From contig CABUSR010000032.1 in the NCBI GenBank assembly GCA_902494245.1, positions 1-19,599 on the forward strand: a DNA stretch of 19,599 bases, given 5' to 3'. The notes under the pieces are model-generated. The model saw only the letters and a program-made list of their open reading frames with translations. It was not told where the DNA came from and ran no database searches. Position numbers and translations under genes: made by a program. The stretch is from an uncultured Collinsella sp. (GTDB lineage: Bacteria; Actinomycetota; Coriobacteriia; Coriobacteriales; Coriobacteriaceae). This document shows, one piece after another, positions 1 through 7,366 of the stretch; within the stretch, counting starts at the first letter, position 1, and each line of letters starts with the position of its first letter.

Positions 1-1
1 C

Positions 2-1012
2 GGTGCTACCCTGACCGCCGCGCTCGACGCCGAGCGCCGTGGCTTCCTGCGCCGCAACCACACCGCCACGCACCTGCTCGACGCCGCCCTTAAGCAGGTC
101 CTGGGCGAGCATGTCTCCCAGGCCGGCTCGCTGGTGACGCCCGAGCACCTGCGCTTTGACTTCACGCACTTTGAGGCCCTGTCCTCCGAGCAGCTCAAGG
201 CTGTCGAGGATCTGGTCAACCAGCAGATCTTCGCTTCCAAGCCGGTTGTGACCCGCGTCATGGGCATCGATGAGGCTAAGGCAGCCGGCGCCGTCGCCCT
301 GTTTGGTGAGAAGTATGGCGATGTCGTGCGCGTCGTCTCCGTGGGTGCCGAGGATCAGCCGTTCTCCCGCGAGCTCTGCGGTGGTACGCATGCTGCCAAC
401 ACTGCCGAGATTGGCCTGTTCAAGATTATCTCCGAGTCCTCCACGGGCTCGAACGTCCGCCGTATCGAGGCCGTGACCTCTAAGGGCGCCCTCGACTACA
501 TGGCCGACCGCCTGGCGCTTGTTGACGACGCTGCCGCTGCGCTCAAGTGCCGTATCGACGAGGTTCCCGCCCGCGTGGAGAACCTGCAGGCCGAGCTGCG
601 CGAGACGTCCAATAAGCTCAAGAAGGCTCTGACCGGTGGCTCCTCCGACGCCATCTCCAGCGCCATCGAGGACGCTGTCGAGCTCGACGGCTACAAGCTC
701 GTCGTGGCTGAGCTTCAGGGTCTTGAGGCTGCTGACCTGCGCAATGTCTGGGATACCGTGCACCAGAAGGTCGCCGGCCCCGTCGCCTGTGTCGTTGCCA
801 GCGTGACCGAGAAGGGCACCCCGGCCCTGCTTGCCGCCGGCTCCGATGACGCCGTGAAGGCCGGTTTCCACGCCGGCAACGTGATTAAGCAGATTGCGGG
901 CCTGGTCGACGGTCGTGGTGGCGGCCGTCCCAACATGGCCCAGGCCGGTGGCAAGAATGCTGCCGGTATCGCCGATGCCCTCGCGGCCGCCAAGACCGCG
1001 CTCGGCGCCTAA
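2..1012 (+). CDS. alaS: Alanyl-tRNA synthetase, C-terminal part (5' end outside window)
   Basis: Alanyl-tRNA synthetase charges tRNA-Ala and edits mischarged Ser and Gly. Only the last 336 codons are present, against roughly 870-880 for a full protein; the frame is open from base 2. Visible are the two halves of the zinc site of the editing domain: HTATH (histidines at bases 59-61 and 71-73) and CGGTH (Cys at 377-379). A coiled stretch follows, and then the C-Ala (DHHA1-type) domain, ending in a Gly-rich segment with GGGRPNMAQAGG. The catalytic aminoacylation domain lies upstream of the window. The gene ends 9 bases before ruvX, so they are probably co-transcribed, as in many actinobacteria. 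Identification is secure. Confidence 0.97.
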   Translation, partial: GATLTAALDAERRGFLRRNHTATHLLDAALKQVLGEHVSQAGSLVTPEHLRFDFTHFEALSSEQLKAVEDLVNQQIFASKPVVTRVMGIDEAKAAGAVALFGEKYGDVVRVVSVGAEDQPFSRELCGGTHAANTAEIGLFKIISESSTGSNVRRIEAVTSKGALDYMADRLALVDDAAAALKCRIDEVPARVENLQAELRETSNKLKKALTGGSSDAISSAIEDAVELDGYKLVVAELQGLEAADLRNVWDTVHQKVAGPVACVVASVTEKGTPALLAAGSDDAVKAGFHAGNVIKQIAGLVDGRGGGRPNMAQAGGKNAAGIADALAAAKTALGA

Positions 1013-1021
1013 GTAGTCGCT

Positions 1022-1450
1022 GTGGTCGCGCTCGCGCTGGATATAGGGGAGACTAGGATCGGCATCGCCGTATCGAGCCGTGATGGCAAGATGGCGATGC
1101 CCGTCAAGGTGCTCCCGGCCGCCGAGGTCACCGGTATGGCCAAGACGTTCCGCTACCTGGTCGAGGACTATGAGCCCGACATCCTGGTTAGCGGACGTCC
1201 CCTGACCATGGCTGGCGAGCCCGGCCCCCAGGCCGAGCGCGTTGCCGCTGTGGCGCAAAAGATCGCCGACGAGCTCGATCTTCCGCTGGAGTTTGAGGAC
1301 GAGCGCCTGTCCTCGCAAGAGGCCAAACGTATCCTGCGCGAGCAGGGGCTCAACGAAAAGCAGATGAGGGGCAAGATCGACATGATCGCCGCCAGCCTGT
1401 TCTTGCAGACATGGCTCGATCGTAAAAACGAGGAGGTCTCGCATGTCTAG
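1022..1450 (+). CDS. ruvX: YqgF/RuvX family pre-16S rRNA nuclease
   Basis: A 142-residue RNase H-fold protein of the YqgF family, which trims the 5' end of 16S rRNA precursor and was earlier called a putative Holliday junction resolvase. It has the family's acidic motifs: the N-terminal ALDIGETRIGIAVS (Asp7), EDERLSS (Asp93/Glu94) and KIDMIAA (Asp120). Length is typical. The start is GTG at 1022, 9 bases after the alaS stop and without a strong Shine-Dalgarno, so translation may be coupled to alaS. The 3' end overlaps mltG by 8 bases. The alaS-ruvX-mltG order is common in bacteria and supports the call. Confidence 0.94.
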   Translation: MVALALDIGETRIGIAVSSRDGKMAMPVKVLPAAEVTGMAKTFRYLVEDYEPDILVSGRPLTMAGEPGPQAERVAAVAQKIADELDLPLEFEDERLSSQEAKRILREQGLNEKQMRGKIDMIAASLFLQTWLDRKNEEVSHV

Positions 1451-2843
1451 CGCTTCTGATCCGCGCCAGCCGAATCGCCACGGTCAGCCTGCGCCGCGCC
1501 CTGTGCCGTCCGGCCAGCGTCCGGTGCAGCTGACCCCGCGCGCGGCCCAACCTGTCGCACGTCCGGCGCAGCCCTCCTCCCGTCCCGCGCAGCGTCCGGG
1601 CCAGCAGCCTGCTAGTCGTCCTGCCCAGCAGTCCGCCGCCCGTGCAGCCCAGCCTGCAGGCGGCGCCCGCTTTAAGCAGCAGGCACCCACCCAGCGCGCG
1701 CAGGCCCCTCAATCGCATGCGCGTCACGCTCACGGTACGCATGGCGTGGCTCCGGCCGCGCGTTCGAGCCATAACACGCATGCTCGGCGCGGCGCCCAAA
1801 AGAAAAGCTCGCTGGTGCCTATGATTATCGGCACTGTGGTTGTGGTGGTCGTTCTCGCTGTTGTCGCCGTCTTCGCCGTACCGGCCGTCAAGGGCTTGCT
1901 TGGCGGGGAGGACGCAAGCGTCACGGCTGGCCAGCAGGTTACCGTTACGATTCCCGATGGCGCCTCGGGCGACACGATCGCCTCGATTCTCTCCGAGAAC
2001 CATATTGTCGAGAATCCCAAGGATTACTACGCGGCGGTCAAAAAGCTCAACGCGGACATGTCGCTTCAACCCGGCACGTACTCGTTCACGACGCTTATGG
2101 ATGCGACCAAGGTCGTCCAGCAGCTTATTGAGGGACCCAATGCTGGCTCCGATGCGTTGACGATCCCCGAGGGCCACACGGTCGACCAGGTTGCCGACCG
2201 TGTGGCCCAGGCGTACGGCAGCATCTCCAAAGAGGACTTCCTCCACCAGGCGAAGGCTAGCAATTATGTGAACGACTATCCGTTCCTCAAAGGCGCTGCG
2301 AATGATTCGCTCGAGGGTTTCCTGTTCCCCAAGACCTATTCGCTGGGCAAAAAACCGAGCGCCGACGACGTCATCCGCGCCATGCTCGATCAATTTAACA
2401 CCGAGTACAAGTCGCTCGATTTTGCCGGTTGCGAGGCCAAGATCAAAGAGCGCTACGGCGTGGGGATGTCCGATTACGACATCATCAATCTCGCTTCCAT
2501 CGTTGAGCGCGAGGGCCTCAACGCCGAGCAGCGCGCGCATGTCGCCTCGGTGTTTTACAACCGTCTTGCCGGCAAGCTCGACGGTCTGCGCTACCTCAAT
2601 AGCGATGCGACCATGATGTATGTCACCGGCGGCGAGGTTACCGCCGACGACCTACAGAGCGATAGTCCGTACAACACCTATAAGCATGAGGGGCTGCCGC
2701 CCACGCCCATCTGCTCTCCGTCGCTCGAGGCGCTCAAGGCAACCCTTGAGCCCACCGACTCCGATGACCTGTATTTCTACATTACGCAGGACGAGGAGTA
2801 TTTCTCTCAGACCTACGAAGAGCACCAACAGTCTTGGAATTAA
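1443..2843 (+). CDS. mltG: MltG-like endolytic murein transglycosylase (YceG family) with long basic N-terminal tail
   Basis: A membrane-anchored lytic transglycosylase that cuts nascent peptidoglycan strands. Residues 1-121 are low complexity, rich in Pro, Arg, Gln and Ala (repeated RPAQ-like units) and strongly basic, and should lie in the cytoplasm. Residues about 123-149 form one hydrophobic membrane segment. The extracytoplasmic part has a LysM-like region (about 165-235) and the YceG catalytic domain: NLASIVEREG with candidate catalytic Glu355, then LNSDATMMY, SPYNTYKHEGLPPTPICSP and the LYFYIT end motif. At 466 residues it is longer than E. coli MltG because of the tail. An AGGAGG-like site precedes the ATG, and the gene overlaps ruvX. 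The family call is secure; the tail's role is unknown. Confidence 0.94.
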   Translation: MSSASDPRQPNRHGQPAPRPVPSGQRPVQLTPRAAQPVARPAQPSSRPAQRPGQQPASRPAQQSAARAAQPAGGARFKQQAPTQRAQAPQSHARHAHGTHGVAPAARSSHNTHARRGAQKKSSLVPMIIGTVVVVVVLAVVAVFAVPAVKGLLGGEDASVTAGQQVTVTIPDGASGDTIASILSENHIVENPKDYYAAVKKLNADMSLQPGTYSFTTLMDATKVVQQLIEGPNAGSDALTIPEGHTVDQVADRVAQAYGSISKEDFLHQAKASNYVNDYPFLKGAANDSLEGFLFPKTYSLGKKPSADDVIRAMLDQFNTEYKSLDFAGCEAKIKERYGVGMSDYDIINLASIVEREGLNAEQRAHVASVFYNRLAGKLDGLRYLNSDATMMYVTGGEVTADDLQSDSPYNTYKHEGLPPTPICSPSLEALKATLEPTDSDDLYFYITQDEEYFSQTYEEHQQSWN

Positions 2844-2845
2844 AC

Positions 2846-3343
2846 ATGAGGATTTTTAGCCCCAAACGATATGTTGCCTCGGTCGACCGCATCGACCTCG
2901 ATACCCTTTGGGCCGACGGCAAGCGCGCCATTTTGCTCGACCGCGATAACACTCTGGTGCCGCGTGATACCGAGCAGGTTCCCGCTGCCGTCTCGGCTTG
3001 GCTCGAGGCCGCCCATGCCAAGGGCTTTAAGCTGTGCATGGTGTCGAACAACTGGCATCGCGACCAGGTCATGAACTCCGCACGCGAGCTGGGTCTCGAG
3101 GCCATCAGCCATGCCATGAAGCCCGCGCCGTTTGCCCTCAAGGCCGGACTTAAGCGCCTAGGTGCCACGGCCGATGAGGCCGTGCTGATCGGTGACCAGC
3201 TGTACACGGACGTGTGGAGCGGCAACTTTGCCGGCGTCGACACGATTTTGGTAAAGCCGCAGGCCACGCAGGACCTGTGGTATACGCAGATCTTCCGTAT
3301 TTTTGAGCGCCGGGCCCTGCGCGACCTTCCCTGCGAGGAATAG
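2846..3343 (+). CDS. YqeG family HAD-type (subclass IIIA) phosphatase
   Basis: A 165-residue haloacid dehalogenase superfamily phosphatase resembling Bacillus YqeG. The four HAD motifs are visible: LLDRDNTLVP (Asp32 nucleophile, Asp34), MVSNN (Ser67), MKPAP (Lys92), and IGDQLYTDV (Asp117, Asp122). The substrate is unknown; mitochondrial and plant relatives include phosphatidylglycerophosphate phosphatases, so a phospholipid substrate is possible but unproven. The ATG at 2846 is chosen because a GGA-containing ribosome site sits about 7 bases upstream; an in-frame TTG at 2834 would overlap mltG. It lies where Mycobacterium carries aroE and aroC, between mltG and aroK. Confidence 0.88.
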   Translation: MRIFSPKRYVASVDRIDLDTLWADGKRAILLDRDNTLVPRDTEQVPAAVSAWLEAAHAKGFKLCMVSNNWHRDQVMNSARELGLEAISHAMKPAPFALKAGLKRLGATADEAVLIGDQLYTDVWSGNFAGVDTILVKPQATQDLWYTQIFRIFERRALRDLPCEE

Positions 3344-3351
3344 GTTTCGTC

Positions 3352-3885
3352 ATGTCCCAGCACACCAAGCATGGCTGCGACCATATCTTTTTTATCGGGT
3401 TTTTGGGTGCGGGTAAATCGACGCTCGCGCGCAACGTAGGTACCATGTTCAAGCGTCGGTTTATCGATACCGACCGCCTGGTCGTGCGTCGCTGTGGCAA
3501 ATCGGTTACCGAGATTTTTGAGACCGAGGGCGAGGAGCGCTTTCGCGAGCTCGAAACCTCGGCGCTCCGTTCGCTCCAAAGCGAGCGCAGCCTGCTGGTT
3601 TCGTGCGGCGGCGGCATTGTCGAGACGCCGGTCAACATCGAGCTCATGCACCAGATGGGTACTTGCGTGTACCTCGAGGGTGACTTTGAGGATTCGATGA
3701 GGCAGATCCGCCGCTCCGATACGCGCCCCGATTTTCGCTCGCCCGAACACGCGGCGTGCCTGTTCGAGCATCGACGTCCGTTGTATCGCCAAGCGGCCGA
3801 TATCACCCTCGATATTCGCAATAAGTCCTTTGAGGACGTTTCCTATGTTTGTGCCGAGATGCTTTTGGAGCGTGGACTGCTATGA
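3352..3885 (+). CDS. aroK: Shikimate kinase
   Basis: Phosphorylates shikimate to shikimate-3-phosphate in the chorismate pathway. The 177-residue protein has the P-loop GFLGAGKST (residues 16-24), the shikimate-binding DTD (Asp39/Asp41), GEERFRELE (Arg65), the GGG turn (86-88), a lid-region Arg-Pro (125-126) and HRRPLYRQAAD (Arg142), so the residues needed for activity appear to be present. A GAGG ribosome site lies about 15 bases upstream of the ATG. The stop overlaps the next start as ATGA. Unlike its neighbour aroB, this protein looks functional; with the pathway incomplete in the window, another small-molecule kinase role cannot be excluded. Confidence 0.88.
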   Translation: MSQHTKHGCDHIFFIGFLGAGKSTLARNVGTMFKRRFIDTDRLVVRRCGKSVTEIFETEGEERFRELETSALRSLQSERSLLVSCGGGIVETPVNIELMHQMGTCVYLEGDFEDSMRQIRRSDTRPDFRSPEHAACLFEHRRPLYRQAADITLDIRNKSFEDVSYVCAEMLLERGLL

Positions 3886-4991
3886 TTCGCCGTCAACTCA
3901 TCAATTTCCAAAATCGCAGTGTCGATGTTCGCGTTGGGCTTGACGCGTTTAGCGAGCTGTCACGTATGTTTGCCTCGGCCGTGGGTAAGCCCAAGCGTGC
4001 GATGGTTGTTTGGAATGCAGCCGTGTCTGAGCGCTTTGGTGAGGTCGTCGATCATGCACTGGTCGATGCGGGCTTTGCCGTCTCGCAGCTGTCTCTCGAG
4101 GTTTCGCCTGATGGCGCGACCTTGGCTGACGCCGATGCTGTCTTTGGCGCACTGTCGGCTAACGGTATTACCTGCGATGACCTGGTTGTTGCCGTTGGCG
4201 ATGCCGCATCCTGCTCGGTTGTTTGCTGGTGCGCCAACCAGTGGTGCGGTCGTACCGAGTGTGCACTGCTGCCGACGACCTTCGACGCCATGCTCACGGT
4301 CGCTACGACGATGGAGCCGCTCGTCGCTTCGGGCGACTACGCGCTGCCCGCCATCGCGGTGCGCCCCGAGCCCGGTCTGGTCGTGTGCAATCTGGACCTT
4401 GTTCGCGAGGCCAGCGCTGAGGACCTTAAGCTTGGCTATTCGGTGCTCGTGGGTACCATGCTTTCCAGCAGCAAGTCGCGCTGGAATCAGTTTACCGAGA
4501 CCGTCCCCGAGATTCTTGCCGGCGAGGAGGTCGCGCTCGTCAATGCCGTGCAGTGGTCCCAGACCGCGCGTAAAGACGTGCTCATGGCCACGAACCCGAG
4601 CGCTCGCCATGCGCTCGATTTTGGCAAGACGGGGGAGCGCACCCTTCGCGCCTGCCTGGGCGATGCCGCGGCTCGCGTCCTCGCTTACCAGCTCCTTTCC
4701 GAGGGCATGCGCTTTGAGGCACGCCTAGCGCATGATGCCTGCGACTTTGATATCGACTATGTGTTTGAGGTCGATGACTGTCTGGAGGACTTTGGCATCG
4801 AGGAGCTTGCCTTCGACTTGGAGCCCACCGCGTTTATCGAGGAGTTCCGCAAGCAGCAGTTTGCTCGCTCGAATCGCAGCATGCTGCCGCTGCCCGCGGC
4901 ACTCGGTGCCATCCGCCTGACAAATGTCGAGGACGAGATTCTCGAACGTCATGCGCAGGCGTATTTGGCTTCTCGCAAGGAACTTCTCTAA
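3882..4991 (+). CDS. aroB: 3-dehydroquinate synthase-like protein, active site degenerate
   Basis: A 369-residue protein that aligns by eye over its length with 3-dehydroquinate synthase and sits directly after aroK, the usual aroB place. The fold landmarks remain: AVGDAAS (104-110, in place of the GGGxxGDxxGF NAD loop), LLPTTFDAM (PTT 131-133) and AEDLKLG (Glu180, Lys183, matching the AEVIKYG metal/substrate motif). However, the GHTFGH metal motif reads GKTGER (Lys249, Arg253), the later HGEAV histidine is missing, and the VDSSVGGKT segment with its Asp and Lys is replaced. Two of three expected zinc ligands are therefore gone. The start at 3882 overlaps the aroK stop (ATGA). It is open and uninterrupted, so it is more likely a pseudoenzyme or altered enzyme than a dead gene. 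Activity as AroB is doubtful. Confidence 0.75.
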   Translation: MIRRQLINFQNRSVDVRVGLDAFSELSRMFASAVGKPKRAMVVWNAAVSERFGEVVDHALVDAGFAVSQLSLEVSPDGATLADADAVFGALSANGITCDDLVVAVGDAASCSVVCWCANQWCGRTECALLPTTFDAMLTVATTMEPLVASGDYALPAIAVRPEPGLVVCNLDLVREASAEDLKLGYSVLVGTMLSSSKSRWNQFTETVPEILAGEEVALVNAVQWSQTARKDVLMATNPSARHALDFGKTGERTLRACLGDAAARVLAYQLLSEGMRFEARLAHDACDFDIDYVFEVDDCLEDFGIEELAFDLEPTAFIEEFRKQQFARSNRSMLPLPAALGAIRLTNVEDEILERHAQAYLASRKELL

Positions 4992-4996
4992 TTTTA

Positions 4997-5025
4997 TTGA
5001 CATCCATCGTCTTTCGTATCATTTT
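4997..5025 (+). promoter_or_regulatory. Candidate promoter for the M24 peptidase gene
   Basis: A perfect -35 hexamer TTGACA (4997-5002) lies just after the aroB-like stop. A TATCAT lies at 5017-5022, only 14 bases away; the overlapping CATTTT (5020-5025) would give a 17-base spacer but is a poor -10. If used, the transcript would begin close to the hairpin at 5028. Confidence 0.4.
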
Positions 5026-5027
5026 GA

Positions 5028-5089
5028 GGGACGGGTTTCAATCGGTTGCGGATTGCATGCGAATCCGCCTTTCGATCGAGGCCCGTCCC
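5028..5089 (+). other. Long hairpin in the leader of the M24 peptidase gene
   Basis: A 62-base, nearly continuous hairpin. The outer arms are GGGACGGG (5028-5035) and CCCGTCCC (5082-5089). They continue through G-U pairs and a second block (5041-5045 with 5072-5076), then a small internal loop, and end in a perfect 7-base stem GCGGATT (5048-5054) / AATCCGC (5062-5068) with a 7-base loop. No T-run follows directly, so it is not a typical terminator. It could be a 5' leader structure that controls expression or mRNA stability, or a small repeat element. Confidence 0.7.
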
Positions 5090-5121
5090 GCTTTAATGAG
5101 GACAACAAGAAAGGAATCTGC

Positions 5122-6252
5122 ATGTCTGAGTTTGCTGCCGGTCCTGCCGGTCGTATCGAGCGTGTCCGTGCCCTGATGGCCGAGCGCGGCTACGACGCCA
5201 TCGTCGTGCGCGACGAGGCCAACCTCCGTTGGCTCACGGGCGTGAAGGGCGTCTTCGACTACACCTTCGAGTTCCCGCACGCCGCGTTTATTACGGCCGA
5301 TCAGTGCCTATTCCACACCGACTCGCGCTATCTCAACAGCTTTGAGGAGAACACGCCCGCCGGCAGCCCCTGGGTCTACGACATGGATGAGGGCACCATC
5401 CCCGGCTGGGTCGCCGGCAAGATCGCAGCTAACAAGTGCCGCGTCTGCGCCGTCGAGGATGACATGCAGATTAATTTCTACCAGGGTATCCAGCGTGGTC
5501 TGGAGGATCGCTCCGTCGCCTGCATGCTGCCGCTGATGCACGACGACATCCGCAAGATGCGTGCCATCAAGGATGCCGAGGAGATTGAGCTCATGCGCCA
5601 CGCGCAGTCGATCACCGATGCCGCCTTCCAGCACATGCTCGGCTTTATTAAGCCCGGTATGACCGAGAAGCAGGTACGCAACGAGCTCGAGAACTTCATG
5701 TTCGCCAACGGTGCCGACAGCCTGGCCTTCGGCTCCATTGTCGCGAGCGGTCCCAACACCGCCAACCCGCATGCCGTCCCGAGCGACCGCGTGATCGAGA
5801 AGGGCGACTTTGTCCTGATGGACTACGGCGCGGGCTACTGCGATTATCGTTCCGATATGACGCGTACCGTCGTGATGGGCGAGCCCACCCAGGAGCAGCT
5901 CGACCTGTACGCGCTCGTGCGACGTACGCACGAGGAGTGCGTCGCTGCCATCCATCCTGGCGTCGAGGGTAACGACATTTTCAAGCTTTCCAAGAAGATC
6001 ATCGGCGATGCCGGCTATGGCGATTACTACAACCATGGTCTGGGCCACGGCGTGGGCATCGACATCCACGAGCTGCCCAACTTCAACCGCAGCAAGAATA
6101 TCATCGAGGTCGGCTCGGTTATCACCATGGAGCCCGGCGTCTACCTGCCCGGCGTGGGCGGCGTACGCCTGGAGGACTACGGCGTCGTCACCGAGAACGG
6201 CTATGAGCCCTTCACCAAGACCCCGCACGACCTGCACGTCATCGACTGCTAA
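5122..6252 (+). CDS. M24 family Xaa-Pro metallopeptidase (aminopeptidase P/prolidase type)
   Basis: A cytoplasmic dinuclear metal peptidase that releases N-terminal residues before proline or splits X-Pro dipeptides. The 376-residue protein has a creatinase-like N-domain (about 10-140) and a pita-bread catalytic domain (about 155-370). All five metal ligands are seen: Asp234 in VLMDYGAG, Asp245 in RSDMTRT, His309 in HGLGHGVG, Glu337 in TMEPGVYLPG and Glu351 in RLEDYG. The start at 5122 has an AGAAAGGA ribosome site; the frame is open further upstream but lacks support. Position just before efp matches Bacillus yqhT and Mycobacterium pepQ, so pepP or pepQ are both possible names. Confidence 0.92.
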   Translation: MSEFAAGPAGRIERVRALMAERGYDAIVVRDEANLRWLTGVKGVFDYTFEFPHAAFITADQCLFHTDSRYLNSFEENTPAGSPWVYDMDEGTIPGWVAGKIAANKCRVCAVEDDMQINFYQGIQRGLEDRSVACMLPLMHDDIRKMRAIKDAEEIELMRHAQSITDAAFQHMLGFIKPGMTEKQVRNELENFMFANGADSLAFGSIVASGPNTANPHAVPSDRVIEKGDFVLMDYGAGYCDYRSDMTRTVVMGEPTQEQLDLYALVRRTHEECVAAIHPGVEGNDIFKLSKKIIGDAGYGDYYNHGLGHGVGIDIHELPNFNRSKNIIEVGSVITMEPGVYLPGVGGVRLEDYGVVTENGYEPFTKTPHDLHVIDC

Positions 6253-6275
6253 ACCATCCAGCTGGGTTTTTGGAG

Positions 6276-6318
6276 GCGGGGCGTCCGAAATGATTCGGGT
6301 GCCCCGCGTTCTCTTTTT
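6276..6318 (+). terminator. Rho-independent terminator after the M24 peptidase gene
   Basis: Stem GCGGGGC (6276-6282) with GCCCCGC (6301-6307), a GT/GT internal loop, then CCGAA (6285-6289) with TTCGG (6294-6298) and an ATGA loop. A CTCTTTTT tract follows. This ends the peptidase transcript before the efp promoter. Confidence 0.85.
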
Positions 6319-6349
6319 ATGCGCTCGCTGCAGCCGCCGTCTGCAAGTG

Positions 6350-6362
6350 TATAATTTCGGTC
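6350..6362 (+). promoter_or_regulatory. Promoter of the efp-recN operon (-10 box)
   Basis: A perfect TATAAT is at 6350-6355, between the upstream terminator and efp, with a weak -35 (GCTGCA near 6327-6332). Transcription would start near 6362. The ~50-base leader contains a small hairpin, GACGC (6375-6379) / GCGTC (6384-6388), before the AGAAAGG ribosome site. Confidence 0.65.
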
Positions 6363-6412
6363 GTATGTAATTTGGACGCTTGTGCGTCTCGCCAATAACA
6401 AGAAAGGTCGCT

Positions 6413-6976
6413 ATGCCTACTATCTCTACCGCCGACTTCAAGAACGGCCTCGGTCTCCGCATCAAGGACAAGGTCTACACCATTGTCGAGTTCCAGCACG
6501 TCAAGCCTGGCAAGGGCGGCGCTTTCGTGCGCTACAAGACCCGCGACATCAAGAGCGGTCGCGTCGTCGAGAACACCTGCAACGCCGGCACCAAGTTCGA
6601 GAGCGTCATGCTCACCACCCGTGAGTTCCAGTACCTCTACAACGACGGCGCCGACTACATCTTCATGGATAACGAGTCTTACGAGCAGGTTCCCGTTCCC
6701 GAGGACATGGTGGGCGAGAACGCCAAGTGGCTGCGCGAGAACGATACCTGCCAGCTGCTCTTCGCCGATGACGAGCTCATGGGCGTGTCCCCGCCGATGT
6801 TCATCGAGACCACCATCGTCCAGACCGACCCGGGCTTTAAGGGCGACACCGTTCAGGGTTCCACCAAGCCTGCCACCATCGACACCGGTGCTGTCATCCA
6901 GGTCCCCATGTACCTCAACGAGGGCGAGGTCATCAAGGTTGACACCCGCGACGGTAAGTTCGTCTCCCGCGTCTAG
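6413..6976 (+). CDS. efp: Translation elongation factor P
   Basis: EF-P binds between the P and E sites and rescues ribosomes stalled on polyproline. The 187-residue protein has the usual three beta-barrel domains. The KOW-like domain I carries the loop HVKPGKGGAFVR with Lys34 at the tip, the residue that reaches the peptidyl-transferase centre. The C-terminal part has the conserved GDTVQGSTKPATIDTGAVIQVP and DGKFVSRV. No modifying enzyme gene is in the window, so the state of Lys34 is unknown. An AGAAAGG ribosome site is 6 bases from the ATG. It heads the second operon, 24 bases before the Asp23 gene. Confidence 0.97.
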   Translation: MPTISTADFKNGLGLRIKDKVYTIVEFQHVKPGKGGAFVRYKTRDIKSGRVVENTCNAGTKFESVMLTTREFQYLYNDGADYIFMDNESYEQVPVPEDMVGENAKWLRENDTCQLLFADDELMGVSPPMFIETTIVQTDPGFKGDTVQGSTKPATIDTGAVIQVPMYLNEGEVIKVDTRDGKFVSRV

Positions 6977-7000
6977 CAACCAACTTTTCTAGGAGGACTC

Positions 7001-7363
7001 ATGCCCCAGGAAATCAAGATTGACGGCATCGGTATTTCGCCCGATGTTCTGACCGCCATCGTCTCGCGCGCCGTCACGGATGTCGAGGGCATCGCCTCCG
7101 TGGGCGTCAAGGACCTTGCCACCAACCTTGTCTCGATGATGCTTTCGTCCAAGGCCCCGGCTTCCGAGCCGGCGGTCGAGGCCGAGGTCATCGGCGACAA
7201 GCTCGCGCTCACCGTGCGCGTCGTGGTGTTCTTTGGCTATCCGTTCAAGAAACTCGCCGAGGCCGTTCGCGCCGCCGTGGTCGCCGCCATCGATGCCCAG
7301 GTGGGCGTCGAGGTCGAGCGCGTTGACGTTTGCATCGACGGCCTCGTTTTCCCCAAGGAGTAA
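7001..7363 (+). CDS. Asp23/Gls24 (DUF322) family envelope-stress-type protein
   Basis: A 120-residue protein of the Asp23/Gls24 family (YqhY-like). It starts with IKIDGIGISPDVLTAIVSRAVTDVEGI, typical of the family, and contains the alternating beta/alpha pattern ending in VEVERVDVCIDGLVF. Family members are cytoplasmic or membrane-associated; Staphylococcus Asp23 links to cell-wall stress, and Bacillus YqhY, also next to nusB, affects acetyl-CoA carboxylase. A strong AGGAGG site precedes the ATG. It sits between efp and nusB with a 3-base gap to nusB, so co-expression is likely. The exact role is unknown. Confidence 0.88.
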   Translation: MPQEIKIDGIGISPDVLTAIVSRAVTDVEGIASVGVKDLATNLVSMMLSSKAPASEPAVEAEVIGDKLALTVRVVVFFGYPFKKLAEAVRAAVVAAIDAQVGVEVERVDVCIDGLVFPKE

Positions 7364-7366
7364 CCT

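Noticed and set aside
1484..1700. Repeated RPAQ-coding DNA in mltG considered as a DNA repeat or CRISPR-like array
   Set aside because: Units are short, irregular and in frame with the protein; it is low-complexity coding sequence.
5308..6471. Minus-strand open frame of 387 codons opposite the M24 peptidase and efp promoter
   Set aside because: Composition is that of an antisense shadow and it would run through the efp promoter and upstream terminator.
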